Shown one piece after another: positions 1 to 8,215 of a stretch of DNA of 25,917 bases. The notes beneath the pieces were generated by a model. That model saw only the letters and a list, made by a program, of their open reading frames with translations. It was not told where the DNA came from and ran no database searches. This DNA is from an uncultured Acetatifactor sp. (GTDB lineage: Bacteria > Bacillota > Clostridia > Lachnospirales > Lachnospiraceae). Both the position numbers and the translations under genes were made by a program. Where the stretch lies: assembly GCA_934402315.1 (NCBI GenBank), contig CAKRTS010000026.1, positions 1 to 25,917 of the forward strand, given 5' to 3'. Each line of letters starts with the position of its first letter. The first letter of the stretch is position 1.

Positions 1-41
1 GAAACGCGAAAGTCAGCCAACATGTTTCATGACGCATTGGT

Positions 42-58
42 GCCTTTCGCAGAAAGGC
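42..58 (+). promoter_or_regulatory. Hairpin overlapping the aspS ribosome binding site
   Basis: A 7-bp perfect hairpin (42-48 with 52-58, loop GCA) covers the start of the AGGCGG ribosome binding site of aspS (54-59). The left arm region CTTTCGC (44-50) is also perfectly complementary to GCGAAAG at 6-12, so two mutually exclusive pairings are possible, one hiding and one freeing the ribosome binding site. The pairing is visible in the sequence. A regulatory role is inference, and sequence left of the window is missing. Confidence 0.35.
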
Positions 59-69
59 GGAATATAAAA

Positions 70-1815
70 ATGAAAAACTGTTTCAGAGACATTACGGTAA
101 AAGAGATCGGTGAACAGCATATCGGTCAGACGCTGCGCGTTGCGGGATGGATTGAAAATATCCGCGATCACGGAGGAGTGTCCTTTCTGGATCTCAGAGA
201 TATGTACGGCGTCCTGCAGGTCGTTATCCGCAAGGAGGGTCTGCTCGCGGGGCTTACGAAGGAGACCTGCGTGACGATTCAGGGGCCGGTGGAAAAGCGG
301 GATGAAGAGACTTACAACCCTAAGATCCCCACGGGAACGATCGAGCTTGAGGCACAGGAGATCACAGTTCTCGGAAAAGTATATCAGCAGCTTCCCTTTG
401 AGATCATGACCTCGAAGGAGACAAGGGAGGATATAAGACTCAAGTACCGCTATCTCGATCTGCGGAACGCGAAGGTGCGGGACAATATTCTCTTCCGCTC
501 ACAGGTCATCGCATTCCTGAGACAGAAAATGACGGAGCTCGGCTTTGTCGAGATCCAGACTCCGATCCTCTGCGCATCCTCCCCGGAGGGCGCGAGAGAC
601 TATATCGTACCCTCCAGAAAGTATAAGGGTAAGTTCTACGCACTGCCGCAGGCACCCCAGCAGTATAAGCAGCTGCTGATGGCATCCGGCATCGATAAGT
701 ATTTCCAGATCGCCCCCTGCTTCCGCGACGAGGACGCGAGGGCTGACCGCTCTCCCGGAGAGTTTTACCAGCTCGATTTCGAGATGAGCTTTGCGACACA
801 GGAGGATGTATTCCGGGTTGGCGAGGGGGTTCTTTCCGCCACCTTCGCAAAGTTTGCACCGGAGGGCGCGGAGGTGACACAGGCTCCGTATCCCGTAATC
901 AGCTACAGACAGGCAATGCTGGAATTCGGCTGCGATAAGCCCGATCTCCGCAACCCGCTCCGGATCATGGATCTCACCGATTTCTTCCAGAAATGTACCT
1001 TCCGGCCGTTCATTGGAAGATGCGTCCGCGCGATCAAGGTACATGCGGAGATGAGCAAGGGCTTCCATGAGAAGCTGCTTTCCTTCGCTACCGGTCTCGG
1101 AATGGGTGGGCTCGGCTATCTGGAGGTCGCGGAGGATCTCTCCTACAAGGGGCCTATTGATAAATTCATCCCGGAGGAGCTGAAGCCGGAGCTGCGTGAG
1201 CTGGCGGGACTTGAGACGGGAGACACGATTTTCTTCATTGCCGACAAGGAGGATAAGGCGTGCTACTACGCCGGGAAGATAAGGAATGAACTGGGCGAAA
1301 AGCTCGGACTGACGGAAAAGAATGCGTTCCGCTTCTGCTATGTCAATGACTTCCCGATGTATGAGCTTGATCCGGAGACGAAGCAGCTCGGATTTACTCA
1401 CAATCCCTTTTCTATGCCGCAGGGCGGGCTTGAGGCGCTGGAGACCCAGAACCCGCTGGACATCCTTGCCTACCAGTACGACATTGTCTGCAACGGCATT
1501 GAGCTGTCCTCCGGCGCTGTCCGCAACCATGATCTCGGCATTATGGTCAAGGCGTTCGCACTGGCGGGCTATGATGAGGAGACGCTGAAGGCGAAGTTCG
1601 GGGCGCTCTATCAGGCATTCCAGTTCGGAGCACCGCCTCACGCGGGCATGGCTCCCGGCGTGGATCGTATGCTGATGCTGCTCCGCGGGGAGGAGAATAT
1701 CAGAGAGGTGATTGCATTCCCGATGAGCGGTTCCGCGCAGGATCTGATGTGCGGAGCGCCGAACGAGGTGACGGAGCAGCAGCTGCGTGAGGTACACATC
1801 AAGGTCAGAGACTAG
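70..1815 (+). CDS. aspS: Aspartyl-tRNA synthetase, probably non-discriminating
   Basis: Charges tRNA(Asp), and probably tRNA(Asn), with aspartate in the cytoplasm. The product is 581 aa, the normal size of a bacterial AspRS. It has an N-terminal OB-fold anticodon domain (about 1-105), class II motif 2 (FRDEDARADRS, from residue 218), a GAD insertion domain in the middle and motif 3 (GVDRMLMLL) near the C-terminus. His34 in RDHGGV matches the position held by His in the non-discriminating Pseudomonas enzyme and by Leu in discriminating E. coli AspRS. With gatCAB directly downstream, misacylated Asp-tRNA(Asn) is the likely product. Motif 2 reads SPGEFYQ where E. coli has QPEFTQ, so this is a divergent lineage. 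An in-frame ATG at 22 would add 16 residues, but the AGGCGG at 54-59 favours 70. Family certain; tRNA specificity inferred. Confidence 0.93.
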   Translation: MKNCFRDITVKEIGEQHIGQTLRVAGWIENIRDHGGVSFLDLRDMYGVLQVVIRKEGLLAGLTKETCVTIQGPVEKRDEETYNPKIPTGTIELEAQEITVLGKVYQQLPFEIMTSKETREDIRLKYRYLDLRNAKVRDNILFRSQVIAFLRQKMTELGFVEIQTPILCASSPEGARDYIVPSRKYKGKFYALPQAPQQYKQLLMASGIDKYFQIAPCFRDEDARADRSPGEFYQLDFEMSFATQEDVFRVGEGVLSATFAKFAPEGAEVTQAPYPVISYRQAMLEFGCDKPDLRNPLRIMDLTDFFQKCTFRPFIGRCVRAIKVHAEMSKGFHEKLLSFATGLGMGGLGYLEVAEDLSYKGPIDKFIPEELKPELRELAGLETGDTIFFIADKEDKACYYAGKIRNELGEKLGLTEKNAFRFCYVNDFPMYELDPETKQLGFTHNPFSMPQGGLEALETQNPLDILAYQYDIVCNGIELSSGAVRNHDLGIMVKAFALAGYDEETLKAKFGALYQAFQFGAPPHAGMAPGVDRMLMLLRGEENIREVIAFPMSGSAQDLMCGAPNEVTEQQLREVHIKVRD

Positions 1816-1832
1816 AAAGGGGATAGATTACG

Positions 1833-2126
1833 ATGGCGAATATCATCACTGACGAGACGATAGAGTATGTCGGCATTCTCGCAAAGCTGGAGCTCTCGGA
1901 GGACGAGAGGGAGGCTGCCAAGAAGGATATGGGAAGGATGCTGGACTACATTGACAAGCTGAATGAGCTGGACACGACAGGCGTGGAACCCATGTCACAC
2001 ATTTTCCCGGTGCAGAACGTGTTCCGCGAGGATGTTGTCATAAATGGGGATGAGAGTGCGAAGACCTTGCAGAATGCACCGGAGGAGAAGGACAATATGT
2101 TTGTCGTTCCCCGGACCTTTGACTGA
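1833..2126 (+). CDS. gatC: Asp/Glu-tRNA amidotransferase subunit C
   Basis: Small subunit of the GatCAB amidotransferase, which wraps around GatA and GatB and stabilises the complex. The 97-aa length is typical. The N-terminal part (TIEYVGILAKLELSEDE) and the EPMSHIFPVQNVFREDV stretch are family hallmarks. An AAAGGGGA ribosome binding site (1816-1823) precedes the ATG, and only 17 bases separate it from the aspS stop. It ends 14 bases before gatA. Placement in one operon with aspS, gatA and gatB supports coupled synthesis of all subunits with the synthetase that supplies the mischarged tRNA. Confidence 0.95.
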   Translation: MANIITDETIEYVGILAKLELSEDEREAAKKDMGRMLDYIDKLNELDTTGVEPMSHIFPVQNVFREDVVINGDESAKTLQNAPEEKDNMFVVPRTFD

Positions 2127-2140
2127 GGAGGCTGAAACGG

Positions 2141-3598
2141 ATGATGGAGAAGACAGAGCTTTTAGGATTGAGCGCAGTAGAGCTCTCAAAGGCGATCAGG
2201 AGCGGGAAAACGACCGCGACTGAGGCGATGGAGGCTGTGCTTGAACAGATAGAGAAGACAGAGCCTGCGTACAACTGCTATGTGACGGTCGACAGGGAGG
2301 GCGCGCTGCAAAGAGCAGCGGAGGTTCAGGCGAAAATCGAGGCGGGGGAGCTGACCGGCGCCCTCGCGGGAGTTCCCGTTGCAATCAAGGACAATATGTG
2401 TACGGAAGGGATGCTGACGACCTGTTCCTCGAAGATTCTGGGGAACTTTATCCCGACCTTCAGCGCGGAGGCGGTTCTGAGGCTGGAGCAGGCGGGAGCG
2501 GTGCTGATTGGCAAGACGAACATGGATGAATTTGCGATGGGCTCCACGACGGAGACCTCCGCCTATGGGGCGACGAAAAATCCCCGTGACCCGGAGCATG
2601 TACCGGGCGGTTCCTCCGGCGGTTCGGCAGCGGCGGTGGCGGCGGAGGAATGCTTCTTCGCACTCGGCTCCGATACCGGCGGTTCCATCCGGCAGCCGGC
2701 GTCCTACTGCGGCGTCGTTGGCATGAAGCCGACCTACGGAACCGTCTCACGTTACGGGCTGATCGCTTACGGCTCCTCGCTGGATCAGATCGGGCCGCTG
2801 GCGAAAACGGTCGAGGACTGCGCGACGGTTCTCGAGGCGATCGCCTCACATGACGAAAAGGATTCCACATCCCTGAAAAGGGAGGACACGCACTTTACGG
2901 ACGCGCTGGTAAAGGATGTGCGGGGAATGCGCATCGGCATTCCGAGAGATTACTTCACGGAGGGACTCAACCCCGAGGTGGCGGCAGCCGTCAGGAGTGC
3001 CGCAAAGCTTCTGGAGGCAAACGGTGCTGTGGTGGAGGAATTCGACTTAAGCCTTGTGGAATATGCCATTCCCACCTACTATACCATTGCGGCAGCGGAG
3101 GCAAGCTCGAATCTGGAGCGCTTTGACGGGATCAAGTATGGTCTCAGGGCCGGAGCGGCGGAGGGGCTGCACAAGATGTATAAGAAGACCCGTTCGGAGG
3201 GCTTCGGGGCGGAGGTCAAGCGCCGCATTATGCTTGGCAGCTTTGTCTTAAGCTCCGGTTACTATGACGCCTATTACCTGAAAGCACTCAAGGTCAAGGC
3301 GATGATAAAAAAAGCCTTCGACGAGGCATTTGCAAAATATGACTGTATCTTAGGCCCGGTTGCGCCGACAACGGCACCAAAGCTCGGAGAGAGCCTGACG
3401 GACCCGATCAAGATGTATCTGGGCGACATCTATACCATTTCCGTAAACCTTGCGGGACTGCCGGGCATCAGCGTTCCCTGCGGAAGCGATGCAGCGGGAC
3501 TGCCGATCGGGCTTCAGCTCATCGGCGACTGCTTCCAGGAAGAGAAGCTGATCCGTATTGCATACACCTATGAACAGTTAAGGAAGGAGGAGCAGTGA
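2141..3598 (+). CDS. gatA: Asp/Glu-tRNA amidotransferase subunit A
   Basis: Glutaminase subunit of GatCAB. It releases ammonia from glutamine and channels it to GatB, where Asp-tRNA(Asn) or Glu-tRNA(Gln) is amidated. The product is 485 aa, the usual length. The amidase-signature Ser-cisSer-Lys triad is intact: Lys83 in AIKDN, Ser158 in GGSSGGS and Ser182 in DTGGSIRQP. The spacings (75 and 24 residues) equal those of the characterised S. aureus enzyme (K79, S154, S178). The ribosome binding site GAGGAG lies at 2125-2130 and overlaps the gatC stop region. Translation could begin at either of two adjacent ATGs (2141 or 2144). The stop codon overlaps the gatB start in an ATGA arrangement, which suggests translational coupling. 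Confidence 0.97.
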   Translation: MMEKTELLGLSAVELSKAIRSGKTTATEAMEAVLEQIEKTEPAYNCYVTVDREGALQRAAEVQAKIEAGELTGALAGVPVAIKDNMCTEGMLTTCSSKILGNFIPTFSAEAVLRLEQAGAVLIGKTNMDEFAMGSTTETSAYGATKNPRDPEHVPGGSSGGSAAAVAAEECFFALGSDTGGSIRQPASYCGVVGMKPTYGTVSRYGLIAYGSSLDQIGPLAKTVEDCATVLEAIASHDEKDSTSLKREDTHFTDALVKDVRGMRIGIPRDYFTEGLNPEVAAAVRSAAKLLEANGAVVEEFDLSLVEYAIPTYYTIAAAEASSNLERFDGIKYGLRAGAAEGLHKMYKKTRSEGFGAEVKRRIMLGSFVLSSGYYDAYYLKALKVKAMIKKAFDEAFAKYDCILGPVAPTTAPKLGESLTDPIKMYLGDIYTISVNLAGLPGISVPCGSDAAGLPIGLQLIGDCFQEEKLIRIAYTYEQLRKEEQ

Positions 3599-5043
3599 TG
3601 AAAGAATACGAAACCGTCATCGGTCTGGAGGTACATGTGGAGCTTGCGACAAAGACGAAGATATTCTGCGGCTGTTCCACCGCGTTCGGGGGCAGACCCA
3701 ACTCCCACACCTGTCCGGTGTGTACCGGAATGCCCGGCTCGCTTCCCGTGCTGAACAAGAGAGTTCTGGAGCATGCCGTCGCCGTCGGACTTGCGACGAA
3801 CTGCGCGATCACGCGCTACTGCAAATTTGACCGGAAGAACTATTTTTATCCCGACAACCCGCAGAATTACCAGATCTCGCAGCTCTATCTTCCGATCTGC
3901 CGCAACGGCTATGTGGAGATCGAGACGGAGCAGGGAGCAAAGAAGATCGGCATCCACGAGATCCATATGGAGGAGGATGCCGGAAAGCTCATCCACGACG
4001 AGTGGGAGGACTGCACGCTTGTGGATTACAACCGCTCGGGTGTGCCACTGATCGAGATCGTGTCGGAGCCGGACATGAGAAGCGCGGAGGAGGTTATCGC
4101 TTATCTGGAGAAGCTGCGGCTCATCATCCAGTACCTCGGGGCAAGCGACTGTAAGCTGCAGGAGGGCTCCATGAGAGCGGATGTCAACCTGTCCGTGCGT
4201 GAGGCAGGAACGGAAGCCTTCGGAACCAGAACGGAGATGAAGAACCTGAATTCCTTCCGATCGATCGCAAGGGCGATAGAGGGCGAAAGGAACCGCCAGA
4301 TTGATCTGCTGGAGGCGGGAGAGAAGGTTGTTCAGGAGACAAGACGCTGGGACGACGCAAAGGAGACCTCCTATGCGATGCGTTCCAAGGAGGATGCACA
4401 GGATTACCGCTATTTCCCCGATCCCGATCTGACACCGATCAGCATCAGTGATGAATTTCTCGAGGAGATCAGAGGCAGGCAGCCCGAATTCCGGACGGAA
4501 AAGATGAAGCGTTACAGAGAGACCTTTGATCTGCCGGACTATGACATTGAGATCATCACCGGGTCAAAGCATATGGCGGACATTTTTGAAAACACGGTCG
4601 CGCTGGGCGCACAGCCGAAAAAAGTTTCCAACTGGCTGATGGTGGAAACACTGCGGATATTGAAGGAGAGAGAGCTTGATCCCGAGGACATCACCTTCTC
4701 ACCGGCTCATCTTGCGAAGCTGATCGCGCTGACGGACAGCAAGGCAATCAACTCCACGGTGGCGAAGGAGGTCTTTGAGGTGATGTTTACGGAGGATGTC
4801 GATCCGGAGGCCTATGTGGAGGAAAAGGGGCTTAAGATGGTGAGCGACGAGGGTGCGCTCCGAAAGACGGTGGAGGAGGTCATAGCGGCGAATCCGCAGT
4901 CTGTGGAGGATTACCGGAACGGGAAAGACAGAGCGATCGGCTTCCTTGTCGGCCAGACGATGAAGGCGATGAAAGGAAAAGCCGATCCTGCAAGTGTGAA
5001 TAAGCTGTTGAAGGAGCTTCTTACTGCATCAGAAAATCAATAA
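3598..5043 (+). CDS. gatB: Asp/Glu-tRNA amidotransferase subunit B
   Basis: tRNA-binding kinase/transamidase subunit that phosphorylates the misacylated aspartyl or glutamyl group and replaces the phosphate with ammonia delivered from GatA. The product is 481 aa. The N-terminus EYETVIGLEVHVEL is diagnostic. Four zinc-site cysteines are present (Cys24, Cys26, Cys39, Cys42), and a YqeY-like tail domain forms the last 150 or so residues. ATG at 3598 is chosen because AGGAGG at 3585-3590 sits 7 bases upstream; a GTG at 3595 is the only near alternative. The last 23 bases overlap the end of the opposing gene at 5021-5767. No terminator hairpin was seen at the operon end. Confidence 0.97.
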   Translation: MKEYETVIGLEVHVELATKTKIFCGCSTAFGGRPNSHTCPVCTGMPGSLPVLNKRVLEHAVAVGLATNCAITRYCKFDRKNYFYPDNPQNYQISQLYLPICRNGYVEIETEQGAKKIGIHEIHMEEDAGKLIHDEWEDCTLVDYNRSGVPLIEIVSEPDMRSAEEVIAYLEKLRLIIQYLGASDCKLQEGSMRADVNLSVREAGTEAFGTRTEMKNLNSFRSIARAIEGERNRQIDLLEAGEKVVQETRRWDDAKETSYAMRSKEDAQDYRYFPDPDLTPISISDEFLEEIRGRQPEFRTEKMKRYRETFDLPDYDIEIITGSKHMADIFENTVALGAQPKKVSNWLMVETLRILKERELDPEDITFSPAHLAKLIALTDSKAINSTVAKEVFEVMFTEDVDPEAYVEEKGLKMVSDEGALRKTVEEVIAANPQSVEDYRNGKDRAIGFLVGQTMKAMKGKADPASVNKLLKELLTASENQ

Positions 5044-5767
5044 ATTCAGAAGTCATCTCAGGGCGCTTTGTGTTTATCAATACGCTGACCGAAGGGTCTT
5101 CCCCGCGGAAGTAATAGTCCTTGAGGAGAGAACAATTCTCTCCGAGGAACAGTCCGGTGGGAATCGGGTCTGCCATGGCCTCGGGATGATGCGGATCACC
5201 GTATACAGGCTGATAATCGAGATCACCATTCTCGCTTGCAGCCTGTATTTCGTCTTTTACGGCACCGTCGATATAATAGAAGGAATCCGCATACTTTTCC
5301 AGCTGTTCAGCGGAGAGAAAGTCGCGCAGATCATAGAAATCGCCTAAGTAGGCGTAATGCGCGAGCGAACCGGCATCAGAGACCATGACATCCAGCTCGG
5401 CAGCGGCGATATAGACCATGAGCTTCTGGCTGGAGTTGTAGTCGTCACCGGCATCTGTGCCGATCTGTACGGTGGTGTCGTACTGTATATCATATTCCTT
5501 CGTGTCGATTCCGGCGTATTCCGCGAAGGCGGTTGTGTTCTCGGAGTCGTCCATATAATTATAGGCGGAGACGTTGAGCATCAGGGCGTAAAAGGCGGTG
5601 TCCTTGCGGGTAGCCACCTGATGAATGAGGGTGACGGCGAAGATTACCGCTATGACCCCGATGATGACGTACCATTTATAATAGTCAAAAAAATAGGCGA
5701 GCTTTTCCTTCGGGGTGCCGTTCTTCATGGCAGCCCGTTCTTCTTTGAATTCATCCATTACCGGCAT
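5021..5767 (-). CDS. Single-pass membrane protein of unknown function
   Basis: I do not recognise a named family. The 248-aa product has a short charged cytoplasmic N-terminus (about 1-34, rich in Lys/Glu), one membrane helix at about 35-52 (WYVIIGVIAVIFAVTLIH) and a roughly 195-residue acidic extracellular portion rich in Asp, Tyr and Ala. The exported part loosely recalls the substrate-binding-like domains of other Lachnospiraceae membrane proteins, but there is no firm match. The start at 5767 has AAGG at 5777-5780 on its strand; a second ATG three codons later is too far from it. A near-consensus promoter lies at 5809-5837. The gene stands alone, convergent with gatB and divergent from the gene at 5978. 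Confidence 0.85.
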   Translation of the reverse strand: MPVMDEFKEERAAMKNGTPKEKLAYFFDYYKWYVIIGVIAVIFAVTLIHQVATRKDTAFYALMLNVSAYNYMDDSENTTAFAEYAGIDTKEYDIQYDTTVQIGTDAGDDYNSSQKLMVYIAAAELDVMVSDAGSLAHYAYLGDFYDLRDFLSAEQLEKYADSFYYIDGAVKDEIQAASENGDLDYQPVYGDPHHPEAMADPIPTGLFLGENCSLLKDYYFRGEDPSVSVLINTKRPEMTSEFIDFLMQ

Positions 5768-5808
5768 GATAGAAAACCTTCTTTCGTCTTGTTAATAAAT
5801 ATATGTTT

Positions 5809-5837
5809 ATCATACGAGCAGTAAAAACCAATGTCAA
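5809..5837 (-). promoter_or_regulatory. Sigma-A promoter of the minus-strand membrane protein gene
   Basis: Read on the minus strand, TTGACA (5832-5837) and TATGAT (5809-5814) are separated by exactly 17 bases. This is close to a perfect housekeeping promoter, about 40 bases upstream of the ATG at 5767. Confidence 0.8.
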
Positions 5838-5899
5838 TGAAACGGCGATAACAAGAATCTAAAAAAAGGATAAAAAAGGTCGTAATCGGGAAAGTCCGC

Positions 5900-5928
5900 T
5901 TGCAACTTACAGGAACTTGAGCTATCAT
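5900..5928 (+). promoter_or_regulatory. Sigma-A promoter of the DUF6106-like gene
   Basis: TTGCAA (5900-5905) and TATCAT (5923-5928) are 17 bases apart, giving a leader of about 45 bases before the ATG at 5978. It points away from the promoter at 5809-5837. Confidence 0.7.
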
Positions 5929-5977
5929 AGCTATATGTATTTCATCATCCGGGAAAACGGAATATTTGGAGGAAAAA

Positions 5978-6478
5978 ATGAGTGACGCTTATGTAGAATG
6001 CCTTGTGAAGGCGAAAACCCCCATGCTGGGAAAGTTTTTTAAATATGTGCTGGTAATGCTGGCTGTGGTGCTGGCGGTGCTGATGCTTCTGACGATGAAT
6101 ATCATTATCCTGCTGCTTGCAATCGCCGCCGGTGTGGGAGCATATTTCGTCGGCATGTACACGGATCTGGAGTATGAGTATCTGTATCTGGACAAGGAGC
6201 TGACGATCGATAAGGTCATGGCGAAGACGAAGAGAAAGAGAGTTGCGGTATACCAGCTCGACAGAATGGAAATCCTCGCGCCCATCAAGAGCTATCATCT
6301 GGACAATTTCAGAAACCGCCAGACGAAGGACAAGGATTACAGCATCGGCTACGAAGAGCAGCCCGATCTGCGCTATGTCCTGTACTATGAGGGAGGCGAA
6401 AAGCTGATTTTAAGCCCCAGCCCCGAGATGATTAAGATCATGAAGAACGTTGCGCCGAGAAAGGTCTTCAGCGACTGA
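5978..6478 (+). CDS. Small two-helix membrane protein, DUF6106-like
   Basis: Function unknown. The 166-aa product starts with a short cytoplasmic segment (SDAYVECLVKAKTP). A hydrophobic block at about 23-58 is long enough for two closely spaced membrane helices. A soluble C-terminal domain of about 105 residues follows, rich in Lys/Arg and Tyr, with a central KTKRKRVAVYQLDRME stretch. The layout and N-terminus resemble the DUF6106 family of Lachnospiraceae, from memory. The start is set at the ATG because GGAGG (5968-5972) lies 5 bases upstream; an in-frame TTG at 5966 would overlap that site. The gene appears monocistronic, since guaB downstream has its own promoter. Confidence 0.85.
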   Translation: MSDAYVECLVKAKTPMLGKFFKYVLVMLAVVLAVLMLLTMNIIILLLAIAAGVGAYFVGMYTDLEYEYLYLDKELTIDKVMAKTKRKRVAVYQLDRMEILAPIKSYHLDNFRNRQTKDKDYSIGYEEQPDLRYVLYYEGGEKLILSPSPEMIKIMKNVAPRKVFSD

Positions 6479-6495
6479 CAAACGGAATTTTCCGA

Positions 6496-6524
6496 TTGAC
6501 TTTAATTTTGAGTTCTGCTATTTT
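6496..6524 (+). promoter_or_regulatory. Sigma-A promoter of guaB
   Basis: TTGACT (6496-6501) and TATTTT (6519-6524) are 17 bases apart, leaving a short leader of about 25 bases. A shifted -10 (TTTATA at 6522-6527) is also possible. No guanine or xanthine riboswitch fits in this short gap. Confidence 0.6.
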
Positions 6525-6537
6525 ATAGGGTAAATAA

Positions 6538-8010
<1,473 letters not shown>

Positions 8011-8016
8011 TGGTCG

Positions 8017-8056
8017 GAAGGCGTCTGTTCCGAAAGGAATGGGCGCTTTCTTTTTT
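8017..8056 (+). terminator. Rho-independent terminator after guaB
   Basis: A 15-bp stem (8017-8031 with 8036-8050, including four G-U pairs) closed by a GAAA tetraloop is followed directly by six T residues (8051-8056). It begins 7 bases after the guaB stop codon. Confidence 0.88.
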
Positions 8057-8067
8057 GCGGGGAGTTG

Positions 8068-8096
8068 TTGTGTACCAAGTGAAAATATGATAGAAT
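8068..8096 (+). promoter_or_regulatory. Candidate promoter of the GGDEF-EAL gene
   Basis: TTGTGT (8068-8073) and TAGAAT (8091-8096) are 17 bases apart. The resulting leader of about 110 bases contains the palindrome at 8137-8163. A second possible -10 (TACAAT at 8162-8167) has no good -35. Confidence 0.5.
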
Positions 8097-8136
8097 AACC
8101 TTATTCTAAAACAGAAAGCGTCCGAATGGACATCAA

Positions 8137-8163
8137 TACCATGATTGGGAAACAATCATGGTA
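8137..8163. repeat. Perfect 11-bp palindrome in the GGDEF-EAL leader
   Basis: TACCATGATTG (8137-8147) is the exact reverse complement of 8153-8163, around a 5-base centre GGAAA. No T-run follows, so it is not a simple terminator. It may be a repressor or activator operator, or a stable leader hairpin 50 bases before the start codon. Confidence 0.6.
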
Positions 8164-8215
8164 CAATATGGTTATTATTTTATAGGGGAAGTAGCGTAAG
8201 GAGTGGAGGTATGCC

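Noticed and set aside
1..69. T-box riboswitch before aspS
   Set aside because: Only 69 bases are available and no T-box sequence or terminator is seen in them; it cannot be supported from this window.
499..1797. Long open frame on the minus strand (432 codons) opposite aspS
   Set aside because: It lies wholly within aspS, has no domain-like sequence, and follows from the codon bias of the real gene.
5357..5824. Plus-strand open frame opposite the minus-strand membrane protein
   Set aside because: The minus-strand gene has a near-perfect promoter, a ribosome binding site and a membrane-anchor layout; this frame has none of these.
6483..6494. Palindrome CGGAATTTTCCG after the DUF6106-like gene
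   Set aside because: Too short, with a two-base centre and no T-run; a chance palindrome rather than a terminator.
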